Below are positions 17,226 to 26,292 of a DNA stretch of 47,672 bases, piece by piece (positions within the stretch are counted from its first letter, which is position 1; each line of letters starts with the position of its first letter). The notes beneath the pieces were generated by a model, which ran no database searches, was not told the DNA's origin, and saw only the letters and a program-made list of their open reading frames with translations. Position numbers and translations under genes: made by a program. Origin of the DNA: Amoebophilaceae bacterium (GTDB taxonomy: Bacteria > Bacteroidota > Bacteroidia > Cytophagales > Amoebophilaceae); assembly GCA_023257955.1 (NCBI GenBank), contig JALRAY010000001.1, forward strand, positions 1-47,672, read 5' to 3'.

Positions 17226-18161
17226 CTATTGACGTCGCTGACTCATTCCCCACTTTGTTAAAAGCGTTACTGCTAAACATCCCAAGAAGCAGCATAATAA
17301 TGCTTGAGGAATGTGCGGATCTTGGTCATATAAAAGTTTAAAGTGACTGGGGAGTATGTTTTGTGTAGAAGAAGTATACTGGCTGGCATTTTTTTGCAAA
17401 ACTACTAGGTGATTTTTCCAAGGCCATAGCTGGTATAAGGAGCCTAACATGAACCCTGCTACGATAGCCATCATCGCATCTGCATAATGACGAAGCAGTT
17501 GTAACACCAGCCTGGAAACTCCAAAGATACCTACAACACCACCTGTGATGAATATACTTAATACCGCCCAATCGAAATTTTTGAGAGCATGCAATACGTA
17601 GGTATACTGCCCTAGTATCAGTAGCAGAAAGCTACCTGATATTCCTGGCAGGATCATCGCGCATGCCGCTAATACTCCTGATACAAAGAGTGCCCACGGT
17701 GCATGGGAGGTAATGACCAAATCTGTATATATCATCACACAGGATACTGATAGTCCTAGTAGGCTATAGCCCCAGGTAAGCCAGGTATGGTTTTGAATTT
17801 TGCGGTAAACAGAAACTACGGCAACAAGGCTCAATCCCCCAAAGAAAGACCAAGTTTCTATAGGATATTGTACAAGTAGGTAGCTTACTAACCGGACAGT
17901 ACTTAATAAGCTGAGGATGATGCCGAAGCATATGGGAAGGAGAAAGTTGCCATGGAGGCGTTGCCATAATAATTTCCACTTTCTAGCAATGAGGAGTTGC
18001 CAAGCGCTTCTATCAAAGGCATGAATAGCGCATAAGAGGTCTGTGTAAATCCCCGTGAGTAAGGCTATGGTACTACTAGAAATACTGGGTATCACTTCTA
18101 CCGTCCCCATACACAGGCCTTTGATGAATAATGATAGGTATGTTTTCATGGAGGGTAGCAC
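17226..18161 (-). CDS. DUF368 membrane protein, putative undecaprenyl-phosphate translocase
   Basis: DUF368 proteins are polytopic. Members (PopT) have been linked to recycling undecaprenyl phosphate across the inner membrane. The 311-aa frame starts with GLCMGTVEVIPSISSSTIALL, the position of the family's MGxxxVIPGVSGGT signature. The glycines of that first copy are replaced by serines (SISSST). The second internal copy, MILPGISGSFLLLILG near residue 170, is kept. About eight to ten helices are visible. It sits between miaB and lgt on the same strand. Altered specificity or relaxed constraint is possible. Confidence 0.75.
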   Translation of the reverse strand: MLPSMKTYLSLFIKGLCMGTVEVIPSISSSTIALLTGIYTDLLCAIHAFDRSAWQLLIARKWKLLWQRLHGNFLLPICFGIILSLLSTVRLVSYLLVQYPIETWSFFGGLSLVAVVSVYRKIQNHTWLTWGYSLLGLSVSCVMIYTDLVITSHAPWALFVSGVLAACAMILPGISGSFLLLILGQYTYVLHALKNFDWAVLSIFITGGVVGIFGVSRLVLQLLRHYADAMMAIVAGFMLGSLYQLWPWKNHLVVLQKNASQYTSSTQNILPSHFKLLYDQDPHIPQALLCCFLGCLAVTLLTKWGMSQRRQ

Positions 18162-18310
18162 CTTGAGTTGCCGGATTGTGTCTATGGGGAGTGATATTGC
18201 AGAAAAAGGAGTGGTAACTTACAATCTGGTGTAGATTAATGCGTTATCATACAACATGCGTATCAGCGATGTGATTTTAGGGCATAAGAAAGGGGTATAG
18301 CTTACAAATC

Positions 18311-19489
18311 TTATCCAGAAATTTTAGGTTTTTCTTTGAAATTCCAAAAATAGAAGATGATCCCTAAGAGTATTGCGGGTATGCTCAGCATCTGTGCATT
18401 GGTAATACTCAACCAGCTGTTGCTAAAGACTACTTCACCCTCTTTTAGCATCTCATGAATAATCCTTAAAGTGAACACTATGGTCATGAATAATCCCGCA
18501 AGCGAGCCTTCTCTTGGATTGTATTTGCGATACTTCCATATACCCATTAATAGTATGAATACGAAGATGCAGGTGATTGACTCATATAATTGTGAAGGGT
18601 GCCTCACTATGCCAATGGTGTTAATGTTGGCTACGTAGGCGTTGTTTTGTTTCTGTATGGCGTATGATAGCGGTGATGCTTTCGGCTCGGCTATGTTTTC
18701 TAACGTATTATTGCCTGTGCTTAATAGTTTTTTGACTTTATTTTCTATAAAGCATCTCAATACCTCCTCGTCGGTTATGCCTTGTTTAAATCGTATTTGT
18801 AGCGTGATGGGGCTGAAGCCATCTTTGTTTAAAGCTGTATGGGAAGGGTTGTGCGTTACAGATATTTTGTCTATAGCATGGTTGCTACTGCTTTTTATTT
18901 TAGTGACCGTATTGCGCACAAATATGACTCCATAACGAGCATTTGTAGGTTCTCCATAAATTTCTGAGTTCATAAAATTGCCTATACGTATAAGTGTGCC
19001 GGCAAGTGCTACTACTAGTACTGTTCTATCTATAAGCCATAGAAAACTTTGACCTGGTCGATTTTGTAGTTTAGCGCTGAAGTGGAATGGTTTTAAGCTG
19101 AAGTTGAAGCTGCATTTGGTATACAAGAAAAGCACAAGAATAATGCCTATAGCAGCTCCATGACTAGCTAGTCCGGCAAAACCTTGAAATTTGATAGTGG
19201 GTTCGAATTTGAAGGGCAAGAGAATTTCTAGAAGATGCTGAGAATAGTAGTGCCAGTCATAAAAGACGACATGGCCTAGCCGAGCACCTAGTGTGGTACC
19301 TACCATGATGTATGTGATGATGGTGTCTACATATTTTAGATCTTTTCCTTCACGTTGAAACATATAAATGGCCATTTGGCGACCTATTATAAAACAGAGC
19401 GCAAAGAGCATGGGGTACGCTTTAACCGTGTAGCTACCAATACCAAAAAGTTCGGGGCCATAATTCCATATTAAGGGGAAGCAATTCAT
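18311..19489 (-). CDS. lgt: Prolipoprotein diacylglyceryl transferase
   Basis: Lgt transfers diacylglycerol from phosphatidylglycerol to the lipobox cysteine of prolipoproteins. Visible family elements are TLGARLGHVVFYDW (near residue 66), GFAGLASHGAAIG (near 103), the core LIRIGNFMNSEIYGEPT (near 166), and RHPSQLYES (near 296). At 392 aa it is about 100 residues longer than enterobacterial Lgt. The excess is a hydrophilic insertion at about residues 195-290. It would process the lipoproteins seen here, such as the MBL-fold protein. Confidence 0.92.
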   Translation of the reverse strand: MNCFPLIWNYGPELFGIGSYTVKAYPMLFALCFIIGRQMAIYMFQREGKDLKYVDTIITYIMVGTTLGARLGHVVFYDWHYYSQHLLEILLPFKFEPTIKFQGFAGLASHGAAIGIILVLFLYTKCSFNFSLKPFHFSAKLQNRPGQSFLWLIDRTVLVVALAGTLIRIGNFMNSEIYGEPTNARYGVIFVRNTVTKIKSSSNHAIDKISVTHNPSHTALNKDGFSPITLQIRFKQGITDEEVLRCFIENKVKKLLSTGNNTLENIAEPKASPLSYAIQKQNNAYVANINTIGIVRHPSQLYESITCIFVFILLMGIWKYRKYNPREGSLAGLFMTIVFTLRIIHEMLKEGEVVFSNSWLSITNAQMLSIPAILLGIIFYFWNFKEKPKISG

Positions 19490-19566
19490 AGTGTTATATT
19501 TTTTGTGAGTTGAATAAAATTAAAATTAGCTTAATCATGTTGGATTTACAAAACGCGGTTACAAGG

Positions 19567-20610
19567 TCACCGAACGATGTCGCTTAGATTTGGTACGTTA
19601 AACACCTCCCCTACTTGCAGGACTTTTACTTTATCTCCGATCTGTTGTTCTTTCATGGCTTTTTGTAACGCCTTTTCCGCATCCCCAAATCCTTCATCGG
19701 TGAGTTTAAAGACATCATAATGCGAGGGGATGGTGTAAGGCTGCCCCAAATCATGATGCGCTTTTAGCATGTCTGCCGGATCCATATGCATGTCTTCATG
19801 AAACCAACGGGGCTCATAAGCTCCCATGGGTAATAATGCCAGCCGAAATGTACCAAATTTTGCTTTGTCCCGCTTGAAATACCTGCCTTCTCCATATCCT
19901 GAATCTCCAATAAAGTATATATTACCGCCTGTCGTTACTATCGTTAAAGCTGCCCAAAGAGCTTTGTTTCTATCTAACAAGCCTCTCGCTGACCAGTGTT
20001 GCATGGGCGATAGGTGAAATGTAACGATATCCGAAATAGTAACTGCATCTCCCCAATCATAGGTTTCTACAGCTATCGTTTTGTCATACGAATGGATAAC
20101 GGCATCATTACCTAAAGGCGTGATAATCCGCGGGGTATGATCTTTCCACAGTTGCTTAATGGTTTCAATATCCAAATGATCATAATGATTATGACTGATC
20201 CATATCACGTCAATAGGTGGCAGGTCTTCTAACCTAATACCTGGATCTATCACCCTTTTAGGACCTGCAAAAGAAACAGGGCTAGCTCTTTCGGACCATA
20301 CCGGATCTGTGAGTATGTTCAACCCTTGCGTCTGAATGAGGAATGTAACATGCCCCACATAGGTAACACGTAGCTCATCACCCAAGACCCTTGCTGGAGG
20401 TGTGTCGTATTTGGCGACCTTTATACGCGCTGGCCATGGACTAGATTTTTTCGAGTATTGCCATTTTAAGAACTGCCAGAAGGTTTTTTTGTACGGCTTT
20501 TCGGGATCAAAAAAGCGGGTACCATCAAAATGATCGGATACTTGGCCTATGTGATAATTGGAGCAAGCAGCTATCGTACATAAGCATAGGATGGGTAAAA
20601 GTTTCGGCAT
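19567..20610 (-). CDS. MBL-fold hydrolase lipoprotein (NAPE-PLD/UlaG-like)
   Basis: The ATG at 20608-20610 gives about 347 aa with a lipoprotein signal, MPKLLPILCLCTIAAC, whose lipobox cysteine lies near residue 16. The longer frame to 20706 overlaps tsaD and is unlikely. The core shows VTYVGHVTFLIQTQGLNILTDP, the metal-binding ISHNHYDHLD (HxHxDH), FIGDSGYGEG, and a late PSHYDVF histidine. Together with FAGPKRVIDPG these match zinc phospholipase/NAPE-PLD-like metallo-beta-lactamase proteins. It would be anchored in the envelope. It follows tsaD by 13 bases. The substrate is unknown. Confidence 0.85.
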   Translation of the reverse strand: MPKLLPILCLCTIAACSNYHIGQVSDHFDGTRFFDPEKPYKKTFWQFLKWQYSKKSSPWPARIKVAKYDTPPARVLGDELRVTYVGHVTFLIQTQGLNILTDPVWSERASPVSFAGPKRVIDPGIRLEDLPPIDVIWISHNHYDHLDIETIKQLWKDHTPRIITPLGNDAVIHSYDKTIAVETYDWGDAVTISDIVTFHLSPMQHWSARGLLDRNKALWAALTIVTTGGNIYFIGDSGYGEGRYFKRDKAKFGTFRLALLPMGAYEPRWFHEDMHMDPADMLKAHHDLGQPYTIPSHYDVFKLTDEGFGDAEKALQKAMKEQQIGDKVKVLQVGEVFNVPNLSDIVR

Positions 20611-20623
20611 AGTGATAATAAGC

Positions 20624-21637
20624 TTAAAGCGGCATATTGGGTTGTACATTGGTATCCCATGCTGCAAATTGATGGTTAATATATTGATGATGTGCCGCCA
20701 TAGCAATCATAGCGGCATTGTCCGTGCAGTATGCTTTCGTTGGTATATAGTAGGTCCACTGTTTTGCCGTAGCCAATTGCTTTAATGCTTGCTGCAGGCC
20801 TTGATTCGCGGCTACCCCCCCTCCTACTGCGATGCTGGTAAGACCAGTTTCTAGCATCGCCTTTTCTACCTTAGTCAGTAGCATACGGACTAAGGTTTGT
20901 TGAATGCTAGCGCAAATGTCTGCACAATTATAGGCAATAAAGTTAGGCTCCTCCTGCGTATGACGCTGTATAAAACGCATAAAAGCGGCTTTAATACCGC
21001 TAAAGGAAAAATCTAAGCCAGGCATGTTCGTGATAGGGAACTGAAATTTGGAGGCATCACCCGTAGCTGCATATTGATCAATGAGGGGACCTCCTGGATA
21101 CGGGAACCCCATTATTTTAGCCATTTTATCATACGCCTCACCGATAGCATCATCTTGCGTTTGCCCTAATAACTCCATAGTCGTATAATCGTGCACCAAG
21201 ATCAATTGCGTATGCCCGCCACTAGCCACCAAGCACAAAAAAGGAAACTCAGGACCGTCGCCATCTATGAAATTAGCTAGCACATGCGCACGTATGTGGT
21301 GCACGGCGATAAGCGGAATATCTAAACCGAAGGCGAATGCTTTGGCAAAACAGGCGCCTACTAATAAGGCCCCTAGCAACCCTGGTCCTTGGGTAAAAGC
21401 AACCGCTTTCAAAGCAGCTTTGGATATATTAGCGGCCGTTAATGCTTGGTTAACCGTGGGGACTATCTGTTGTTGATGCGCGCGAGAAGCTAATTCCGGC
21501 ACTACACCTCCGTAGATTTCATGGATAGCTTGGCTGTGTACAATGTTGCTGACTACCTTTCCATTACAAATTACTGCTGCTGCCGTTTCATCACAAGATG
21601 ATTCTATCGCTAGTATGTGGATATCTGTGTTGGACAT
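20624..21637 (-). CDS. tsaD: tRNA N6-threonylcarbamoyltransferase TsaD
   Basis: TsaD transfers the threonylcarbamoyl group to A37 of ANN-decoding tRNAs, with TsaB and TsaE. The ATG at 21635-21637 gives 337 aa beginning MSNTDIHILAIESSCDETAAAV, the family start. An open extension to 21667 is unlikely. The metal-binding HHIRAHVLANF, VASGGHTQLI, DFSFSGIKAA, and the late CTDNAAMIA are all present. It is complete and heads a pair with the MBL-fold gene. Confidence 0.95.
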   Translation of the reverse strand: MSNTDIHILAIESSCDETAAAVICNGKVVSNIVHSQAIHEIYGGVVPELASRAHQQQIVPTVNQALTAANISKAALKAVAFTQGPGLLGALLVGACFAKAFAFGLDIPLIAVHHIRAHVLANFIDGDGPEFPFLCLVASGGHTQLILVHDYTTMELLGQTQDDAIGEAYDKMAKIMGFPYPGGPLIDQYAATGDASKFQFPITNMPGLDFSFSGIKAAFMRFIQRHTQEEPNFIAYNCADICASIQQTLVRMLLTKVEKAMLETGLTSIAVGGGVAANQGLQQALKQLATAKQWTYYIPTKAYCTDNAAMIAMAAHHQYINHQFAAWDTNVQPNMPL

Positions 21638-21716
21638 GAGGGAGAAAGGAAGAGAATAAACGTGCATAGCGATTAAGTCATAGGAATGAAAATTAAACCC
21701 TATGAGATTAAAAGGT

Positions 21717-21879
21717 TAGGAGCTGTTTACAATTCACATTAAGGAATACAATTTGGCTTGATTGATGCATTATAGCCTTTTTTTATCCACTTTTTATCTC
21801 TTGGACTTAATCTTATTATTGAAAATCCAAAGCAATTGGCTTTACAATCAATGAGTTTATCAAATGTAAACAGCTCCTA
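21717..21879. mobile_element. Miniature inverted-repeat element, TA-flanked
   Basis: A perfect 15-base inverted repeat (TAGGAGCTGTTTACA at 21717-21731, its complement at 21865-21879) brackets an AT-rich, non-coding interior. If the outer TA is the duplicated target, the element is 159 bp (21719-21877), as expected for IS630/Tc1-like insertion. A second copy of its end lies at 52-75. There is no transposase, so it would be non-autonomous. Confidence 0.6.
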
Positions 21880-21950
21880 TGTTATCAGAATCTTAACGCT
21901 CTTTTTTCCATTTTTAATGCAAGGTACAAAAGTGTTAGTCTACCTCAAAG

Positions 21951-21977
21951 CTCAGGTACGTAAAAAGGCCTTTAAAA
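21951..21977. repeat. Degenerate fragment of the 173-bp element's end
   Basis: CTCAGGTACGTAAAAAGGCC followed by TTTAAAA resembles the right end of the element at 37415-37587, read inward: CTCAGGTACTTGAAAAGGCT then TTTAAA. The outermost seven bases are lost. Confidence 0.35.
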
Positions 21978-22016
21978 TCATTTATCGAATCTTGTATTTG
22001 TAAGCAAAAATAACTG

Positions 22017-23093
22017 CTATAATGTAGCATTAAAATACTGCAGCGCCACTTGTTGCGCTAGCTTGCTAGCGATGGCTTTGAAGTGTTGGGCGTGTCCATG
22101 CTCCTCAATTCCAATGGGCACTCCCGTATCACCTGCTTGCATGATGGATTCTGCTAATGGTATGGTGCCTAAAAAAGGAATATCATGGGCTTGCGCGAAG
22201 TCCTCCCCTCCCCCATGCCCAAAAGGATGGACATGATCTTGCTGCTCCGCATGGGACGTGATGAGGTATGACATGTTTTCCACCATCCCTAAAATCGGTA
22301 TGGCTATCGCCGGCTTTTGAAACATGGCGATACACTTGCTTACATCTGCAAGCGCTACTTTTTGCGGCGTTGTCACGATCAATGCGCCTGTTAGCGCTAT
22401 TGCCTGACTTAACGTCAAATGTACATCGCTCGTACCAGGGGGTAAATCAACTAATAAATAATCCAGATTATCCCATAAAGTATCATATAGCAGCTGCCGT
22501 AAAGCAGTGCTCGCCATCGGCCCTCGCCAGATGACGGCTTCTTCCGGTGCAGTTAAAAAGCCTATGGACATCAGCTGTACGCCATACTTCCTCAAGGGCA
22601 CCATATACTTTTTGTTGTCATGCACTTCTATCTGCAACTTTTGGTGTTCGCAACCGAACATAATAGGCATAGAGGGGCCATAGATATCCGCATCTAATAA
22701 GCCTACTTGAGCCCCTTGTTGGGCTAAACTCGCGGCTACGTTAGCAGCTATTGTGGATTTGCCTACGCCGCCTTTGCCTGCAGCGATGGCAATGATGTTT
22801 TTAACCTGGGGTAGCGTTTTGGTCAATTGTGGAGAAGTCGTCACCTTAGATGTACAGATCACTTGTACCCGCAGTGTATCATCTACAAGCTTATGGATAG
22901 CTGCGATACAGGCTTTCTTCAAGAGTTCTTGAAAAGGACAAGCGGGGGTAGTGAGCACCAGTACTACGGTCACTGCATGTTCTTCTATCTCTACGGACTC
23001 CACCATCTGCAGCTTAACGATATCTTGTTTTAGATCAGGGTCTTCTACGGTACGTAGGGCATCTATAATGGCTTGTTGTAAATCGGTATGCAT
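22017..23093 (-). CDS. mrp: Mrp/ApbC-family iron-sulfur carrier ATPase
   Basis: Mrp proteins are P-loop ATPases that carry or deliver Fe-S clusters. The 358-aa protein has an N-terminal MIP18/DUF59 domain (about residues 5-80, with TPACPFQ) and the deviant Walker A GKGGVGKSTIAANVA (about 106-120). DADIYGPSMP, the switch-like DLPPGTSDVHLTLSQ, and VENMSYL follow. The CxxC common after VENMSY in proteobacterial ApbC is absent here (it reads LITSHAEQQ). This also seems usual in Bacteroidota, so function is not excluded. It is intact. Confidence 0.9.
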   Translation of the reverse strand: MHTDLQQAIIDALRTVEDPDLKQDIVKLQMVESVEIEEHAVTVVLVLTTPACPFQELLKKACIAAIHKLVDDTLRVQVICTSKVTTSPQLTKTLPQVKNIIAIAAGKGGVGKSTIAANVAASLAQQGAQVGLLDADIYGPSMPIMFGCEHQKLQIEVHDNKKYMVPLRKYGVQLMSIGFLTAPEEAVIWRGPMASTALRQLLYDTLWDNLDYLLVDLPPGTSDVHLTLSQAIALTGALIVTTPQKVALADVSKCIAMFQKPAIAIPILGMVENMSYLITSHAEQQDHVHPFGHGGGEDFAQAHDIPFLGTIPLAESIMQAGDTGVPIGIEEHGHAQHFKAIASKLAQQVALQYFNATL

Positions 23094-23261
23094 AAGGGAG
23101 CAATATACATGTTAGTTATGTCAGGGACGAGAACACTGTATTGTCTTGCGACGTAAATTTTAAATCAGCTAAGTGTTTAGGTTAGTTATGTTTCTTAATG
23201 CTGTCAATCCCCATGTGCATAAAGGCCACTACTAGATAGCATCGTCTTCAAGGTTATTGCG

Positions 23262-24209
23262 TCAACTACTAGGGAATAATTGGTTGAGAAGTTTAATGAA
23301 TTGCAACTGATAATCGGAAGCAGCGAAAGCATCCTGCACAATATGCAATACTTCTTGATGATAGGCTCCTATTTTGGCTTGTGTGTATGTCTTGCCTCCA
23401 TGTTGATTGATAAACTTACAAACGGGTGCTGCTATATCGAACGGCTGTGCATCGCTAGTGATCAAACCTTGGATATACTGCATTTCCGCTGGTTGCGCTT
23501 GCTCCAAGCTATGGATGAGTGGCAGGGTAAATCTATGTGCTTTTAAATCCATAAAAGGCATCTTTCCTGTTGCGGCATCACAATCATAGTCCACCAGATC
23601 ATCTGCTAGCTGAAAAGCGATACCCAACCTATTACCCATATCATAAACAGTTGCTTGTTGTTTTTGGGAAGCATTAGCTGCAATCGCGCCTACCATGCAG
23701 GCCATCGCCATTAAACTCCCGGTTTTTTTCTCTATGATGCGTATATACCGTTCCTCACTACATGCCGTTGCCTGCGCTTGCGGTAATTGCATCACTTCTC
23801 CTTCAATCATATCCTGCACAGTTTGTGCAAAGAGATCTAAATAGTCATAATCCTGATACGATGCGATGAAACGCAGTATACTAGCCAAAATGTAATCTCC
23901 CCATAAGACGGCTGGTTTATTCCCCAACTGTGCATTGACGGTTGGCGCAAAACGTCTGATACGTGCTTCATCTATTACATCGTCATGAATAAGGGACGCA
24001 TGATGTAGCAAGGCTACGATAGCGGCGCCACGCAAGGCTTTTTCTGAAATGTTTCCGCTAAGCATCCCCGCTACCAAGATGGTGAGCTGGGGGCGTATAA
24101 CCTTGCCTTTGTGTTGTAATACCGCAGCGGAAAGTTGTTGTAGCAAGGCCTGATCGTTGGCCAAGCATTGTTGCATGTAGGTATGGATCCTATCGAATGC
24201 TTGTTGCAT
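23262..24209 (-). CDS. Trans-polyprenyl diphosphate synthase
   Basis: This 315-aa all-helical prenyltransferase condenses isopentenyl diphosphate units into a long all-trans chain, usually for a quinone side chain. The first aspartate-rich motif is LIHDDVIDEARIRR (near residue 85) and the second is FQLADDLVDYDCD (near 205). HKGKVIRPQL near the N-terminus and GSLMAMACMVGA also match IspB-like enzymes. Chain length cannot be read by eye. A quinone role is notable because the only complex I gene here is an orphan nuoK. Confidence 0.88.
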   Translation of the reverse strand: MQQAFDRIHTYMQQCLANDQALLQQLSAAVLQHKGKVIRPQLTILVAGMLSGNISEKALRGAAIVALLHHASLIHDDVIDEARIRRFAPTVNAQLGNKPAVLWGDYILASILRFIASYQDYDYLDLFAQTVQDMIEGEVMQLPQAQATACSEERYIRIIEKKTGSLMAMACMVGAIAANASQKQQATVYDMGNRLGIAFQLADDLVDYDCDAATGKMPFMDLKAHRFTLPLIHSLEQAQPAEMQYIQGLITSDAQPFDIAAPVCKFINQHGGKTYTQAKIGAYHQEVLHIVQDAFAASDYQLQFIKLLNQLFPSS

Positions 24210-24475
24210 GTTATCAAAAAGGTTCTTGTCTGGTTTAGGGAGTGCAATGCCTATCTCAATGGTATGTAAAATTATGCTTTCTGGATCAATTTCACACTGG
24301 GATGACCATGTTTAGGCAAAAGATATCTATAAACCGGAGGAAGACCCTTGGGAAGTCTGTAGAAATTTTGTTTACTTTAATCAGATGTTATAGCGCTTAC
24401 TTCTTCATGCACCTGAAAGCGTTATCGCACTAGTTAATATATCGATTATAAAAATATGCTTAAGGTAAATACAAG

Positions 24476-24763
24476 ATGAATAAAACAACTATCATTACAA
24501 AACTTGCAGACCAGACTGGTATTAACAAAGCAGATGTGCAAACTATTGTTGAGAATATGCTAGAGCTCATTCAACAAACCTTGTTAGAGAATGAAGAAAT
24601 TCATTTCAAAGGGTTTGGTAGATTTTGTAACAAGAAGCGATCTCAAAAAATAGGTAGGAATATAACTACTAATACAGCTATAACCATAGCCGCACATTAT
24701 GTGCCCGTGTTAAAAATGTCTAACTCGTTTGTGCAGCAGGTCAAGGAGAAGCTGAAAGTTTAA
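24476..24763 (+). CDS. HU/IHF-family DNA-binding protein
   Basis: The 95-aa protein has the HU fold pattern: an N-terminal helical part (MNKTTIITKLADQTGINKA), then IHFKGFGRFCNKKRSQKIGRN in the position of the HU beta arm entry, and a C-terminal helix. The arm is divergent: the usual RNPxTG reads RNITTNTAI. It should bend or compact DNA. It stands alone with gaps of over 200 bases on both sides; those gaps showed nothing further. Confidence 0.85.
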   Translation: MNKTTIITKLADQTGINKADVQTIVENMLELIQQTLLENEEIHFKGFGRFCNKKRSQKIGRNITTNTAITIAAHYVPVLKMSNSFVQQVKEKLKV

Positions 24764-24985
24764 TTTGTGCGCATAGCTTTCTAGCCCCCAAATGTGGCAC
24801 TTGACGTCCTTCATTGCCCCGTTTTGGCTTTGCGAACGGAGTAAGCAAGTAATGGCTACTGTGAACCTAAAGCAAGTGTAACATCATCAAAATCGCTCGA
24901 ACGTAATCCGAAATTCTTATTTTTGACAACGGCATGCAGCTCTATCCATTGCATACCTCCATCAAAACACTAAAATTACACACCT

Positions 24986-26281
24986 ATGTTACGTTATCAC
25001 ACCATTGACACCAACCTATTCATCACCAACAGAGAAAGGCTGACCAAGCTTTTGAACCCCAATTCCTTATGCGTGCTAAATGCCAATGATATTATGCCAC
25101 AAAATGGTGACGGCATCATGCCCTTCCGGCAAAACAGTGACCTCTTCTACCTATCAGGCATTGATCAAGAAGAAACAATCTTAGTGCTATTTCCTGATGC
25201 GCCAAAAAAAGAATGGAAAGAAATGCTTTTCATCAAAACAACCAATGAAACCATCATTACATGGGAAGGGCAAAAATATACTCCAGCGGAAGCAAAAGCG
25301 ACGAGTGGCATCCCCAACATACACTTCTTGGAAGAGTTTGAATCTATCTTCCGCATGCTGATGGCGCAAGCCGATTATGTATACCTCAACAGTGATGAAC
25401 ATATCCGCTCTACCAACCTTGTGCAAACAAGAGACATACGTTTTATTAATTGGTGTAAAGATCACTATCCCTTGCATACCTATCAACGTTTAGCGCCCTT
25501 GATGCATCAGCTGAGGATGATTAAATCTGAATTAGAGGTCGACCTCATAAGACAAGCTTGTGCGATTACAGAAAAAGGATTTCGTAGAATTTTACCTTTC
25601 ATCAAGCCAGGTGTGATGGAGTATGAGATAGAGGCAGAATTCATTCATGAATTTATCCGCAACTGTTCTAGAGGCTTTGCCTACGAACCAATCGTAGCAT
25701 CTGGTAAAAATGCGTGCGTATTGCACTATTGCAATAACAATCAACCCTGCCAAGCAGAAGAAACGATTTTGCTAGATGTGGGCGCGGAATACGCCAACTA
25801 TGCCTCAGATATGACACGGGTAGTACCTGTCAGTGGCCGCTTTACGAAAAGACAACGGGCTGTATATGATGCCACACTACGTGTGATGGAAGGAGCTAAA
25901 CAGTTTTTGATACCTGGTAATGACATGGCAACATACCAGCAAAGTGTAGCAGAAATGGTAGAAAAAGAGCTGGTCGATTTACACCTCATTAGCCTCACAG
26001 ACATCAAACAACAAGATCCCAAACGGCCAGCCTATAAGCAATACTTTATGCATGGCGTGTCCCATCACCTAGGGTTGGGCGTCCATGATGTAGCGCATGT
26101 GCATCAACCGTTTGCGGCAGGCATGGTTTTAACCATAGAGCCGGGTATCTACATACGGGAGGAAGCAATAGGCATGCGGTTAGAGAATGACGTCATTATT
26201 CGAAAAGAGGGTGTAGAGGATTTAATGGCCAATATCCCTATTCAAGCTGATGAAATAGAGGCTTTGATGCATGCGGAATAA
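24986..26281 (+). CDS. pepP: Xaa-Pro aminopeptidase (M24B family)
   Basis: The enzyme releases an N-terminal residue preceding proline and uses a dinuclear metal site. The 431-aa frame has the N-terminal creatinase-like domain (NDIMPQNGDGIMPFRQNSDLF read as adjoining motifs, then YLSGIDQEE). The catalytic pita-bread domain follows. Metal ligands are visible in LLDVGAEYANYASDMTRVVP, HGVSHHLGLGVHDV, TIEPGIYI, and RLENDVII. Length is canonical. It converges on birA with an 11-base gap. Confidence 0.94.
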   Translation: MLRYHTIDTNLFITNRERLTKLLNPNSLCVLNANDIMPQNGDGIMPFRQNSDLFYLSGIDQEETILVLFPDAPKKEWKEMLFIKTTNETIITWEGQKYTPAEAKATSGIPNIHFLEEFESIFRMLMAQADYVYLNSDEHIRSTNLVQTRDIRFINWCKDHYPLHTYQRLAPLMHQLRMIKSELEVDLIRQACAITEKGFRRILPFIKPGVMEYEIEAEFIHEFIRNCSRGFAYEPIVASGKNACVLHYCNNNQPCQAEETILLDVGAEYANYASDMTRVVPVSGRFTKRQRAVYDATLRVMEGAKQFLIPGNDMATYQQSVAEMVEKELVDLHLISLTDIKQQDPKRPAYKQYFMHGVSHHLGLGVHDVAHVHQPFAAGMVLTIEPGIYIREEAIGMRLENDVIIRKEGVEDLMANIPIQADEIEALMHAE

Positions 26282-26292
26282 TAGCGCCAGCA

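Larger units (their letters stand above)
21638..22016. other. Intergenic region with miniature-element sequences
   Basis: This 379-base gap between tsaD and mrp (both minus strand) holds the element at 21717-21879 and a short relic (21951-21977) of a second element type. No gene was recognised. Confidence 0.6.

Noticed and set aside
20611..20706. Longer MBL-fold protein overlapping tsaD
   Set aside because: The ATG at 20610 opens directly into a lipoprotein signal peptide, whereas the upstream part is antisense-free overlap with tsaD coding sequence.
24242..24433. 63-residue frame upstream of HU
   Set aside because: No family resemblance, odd composition and no support from context; treated as non-coding.
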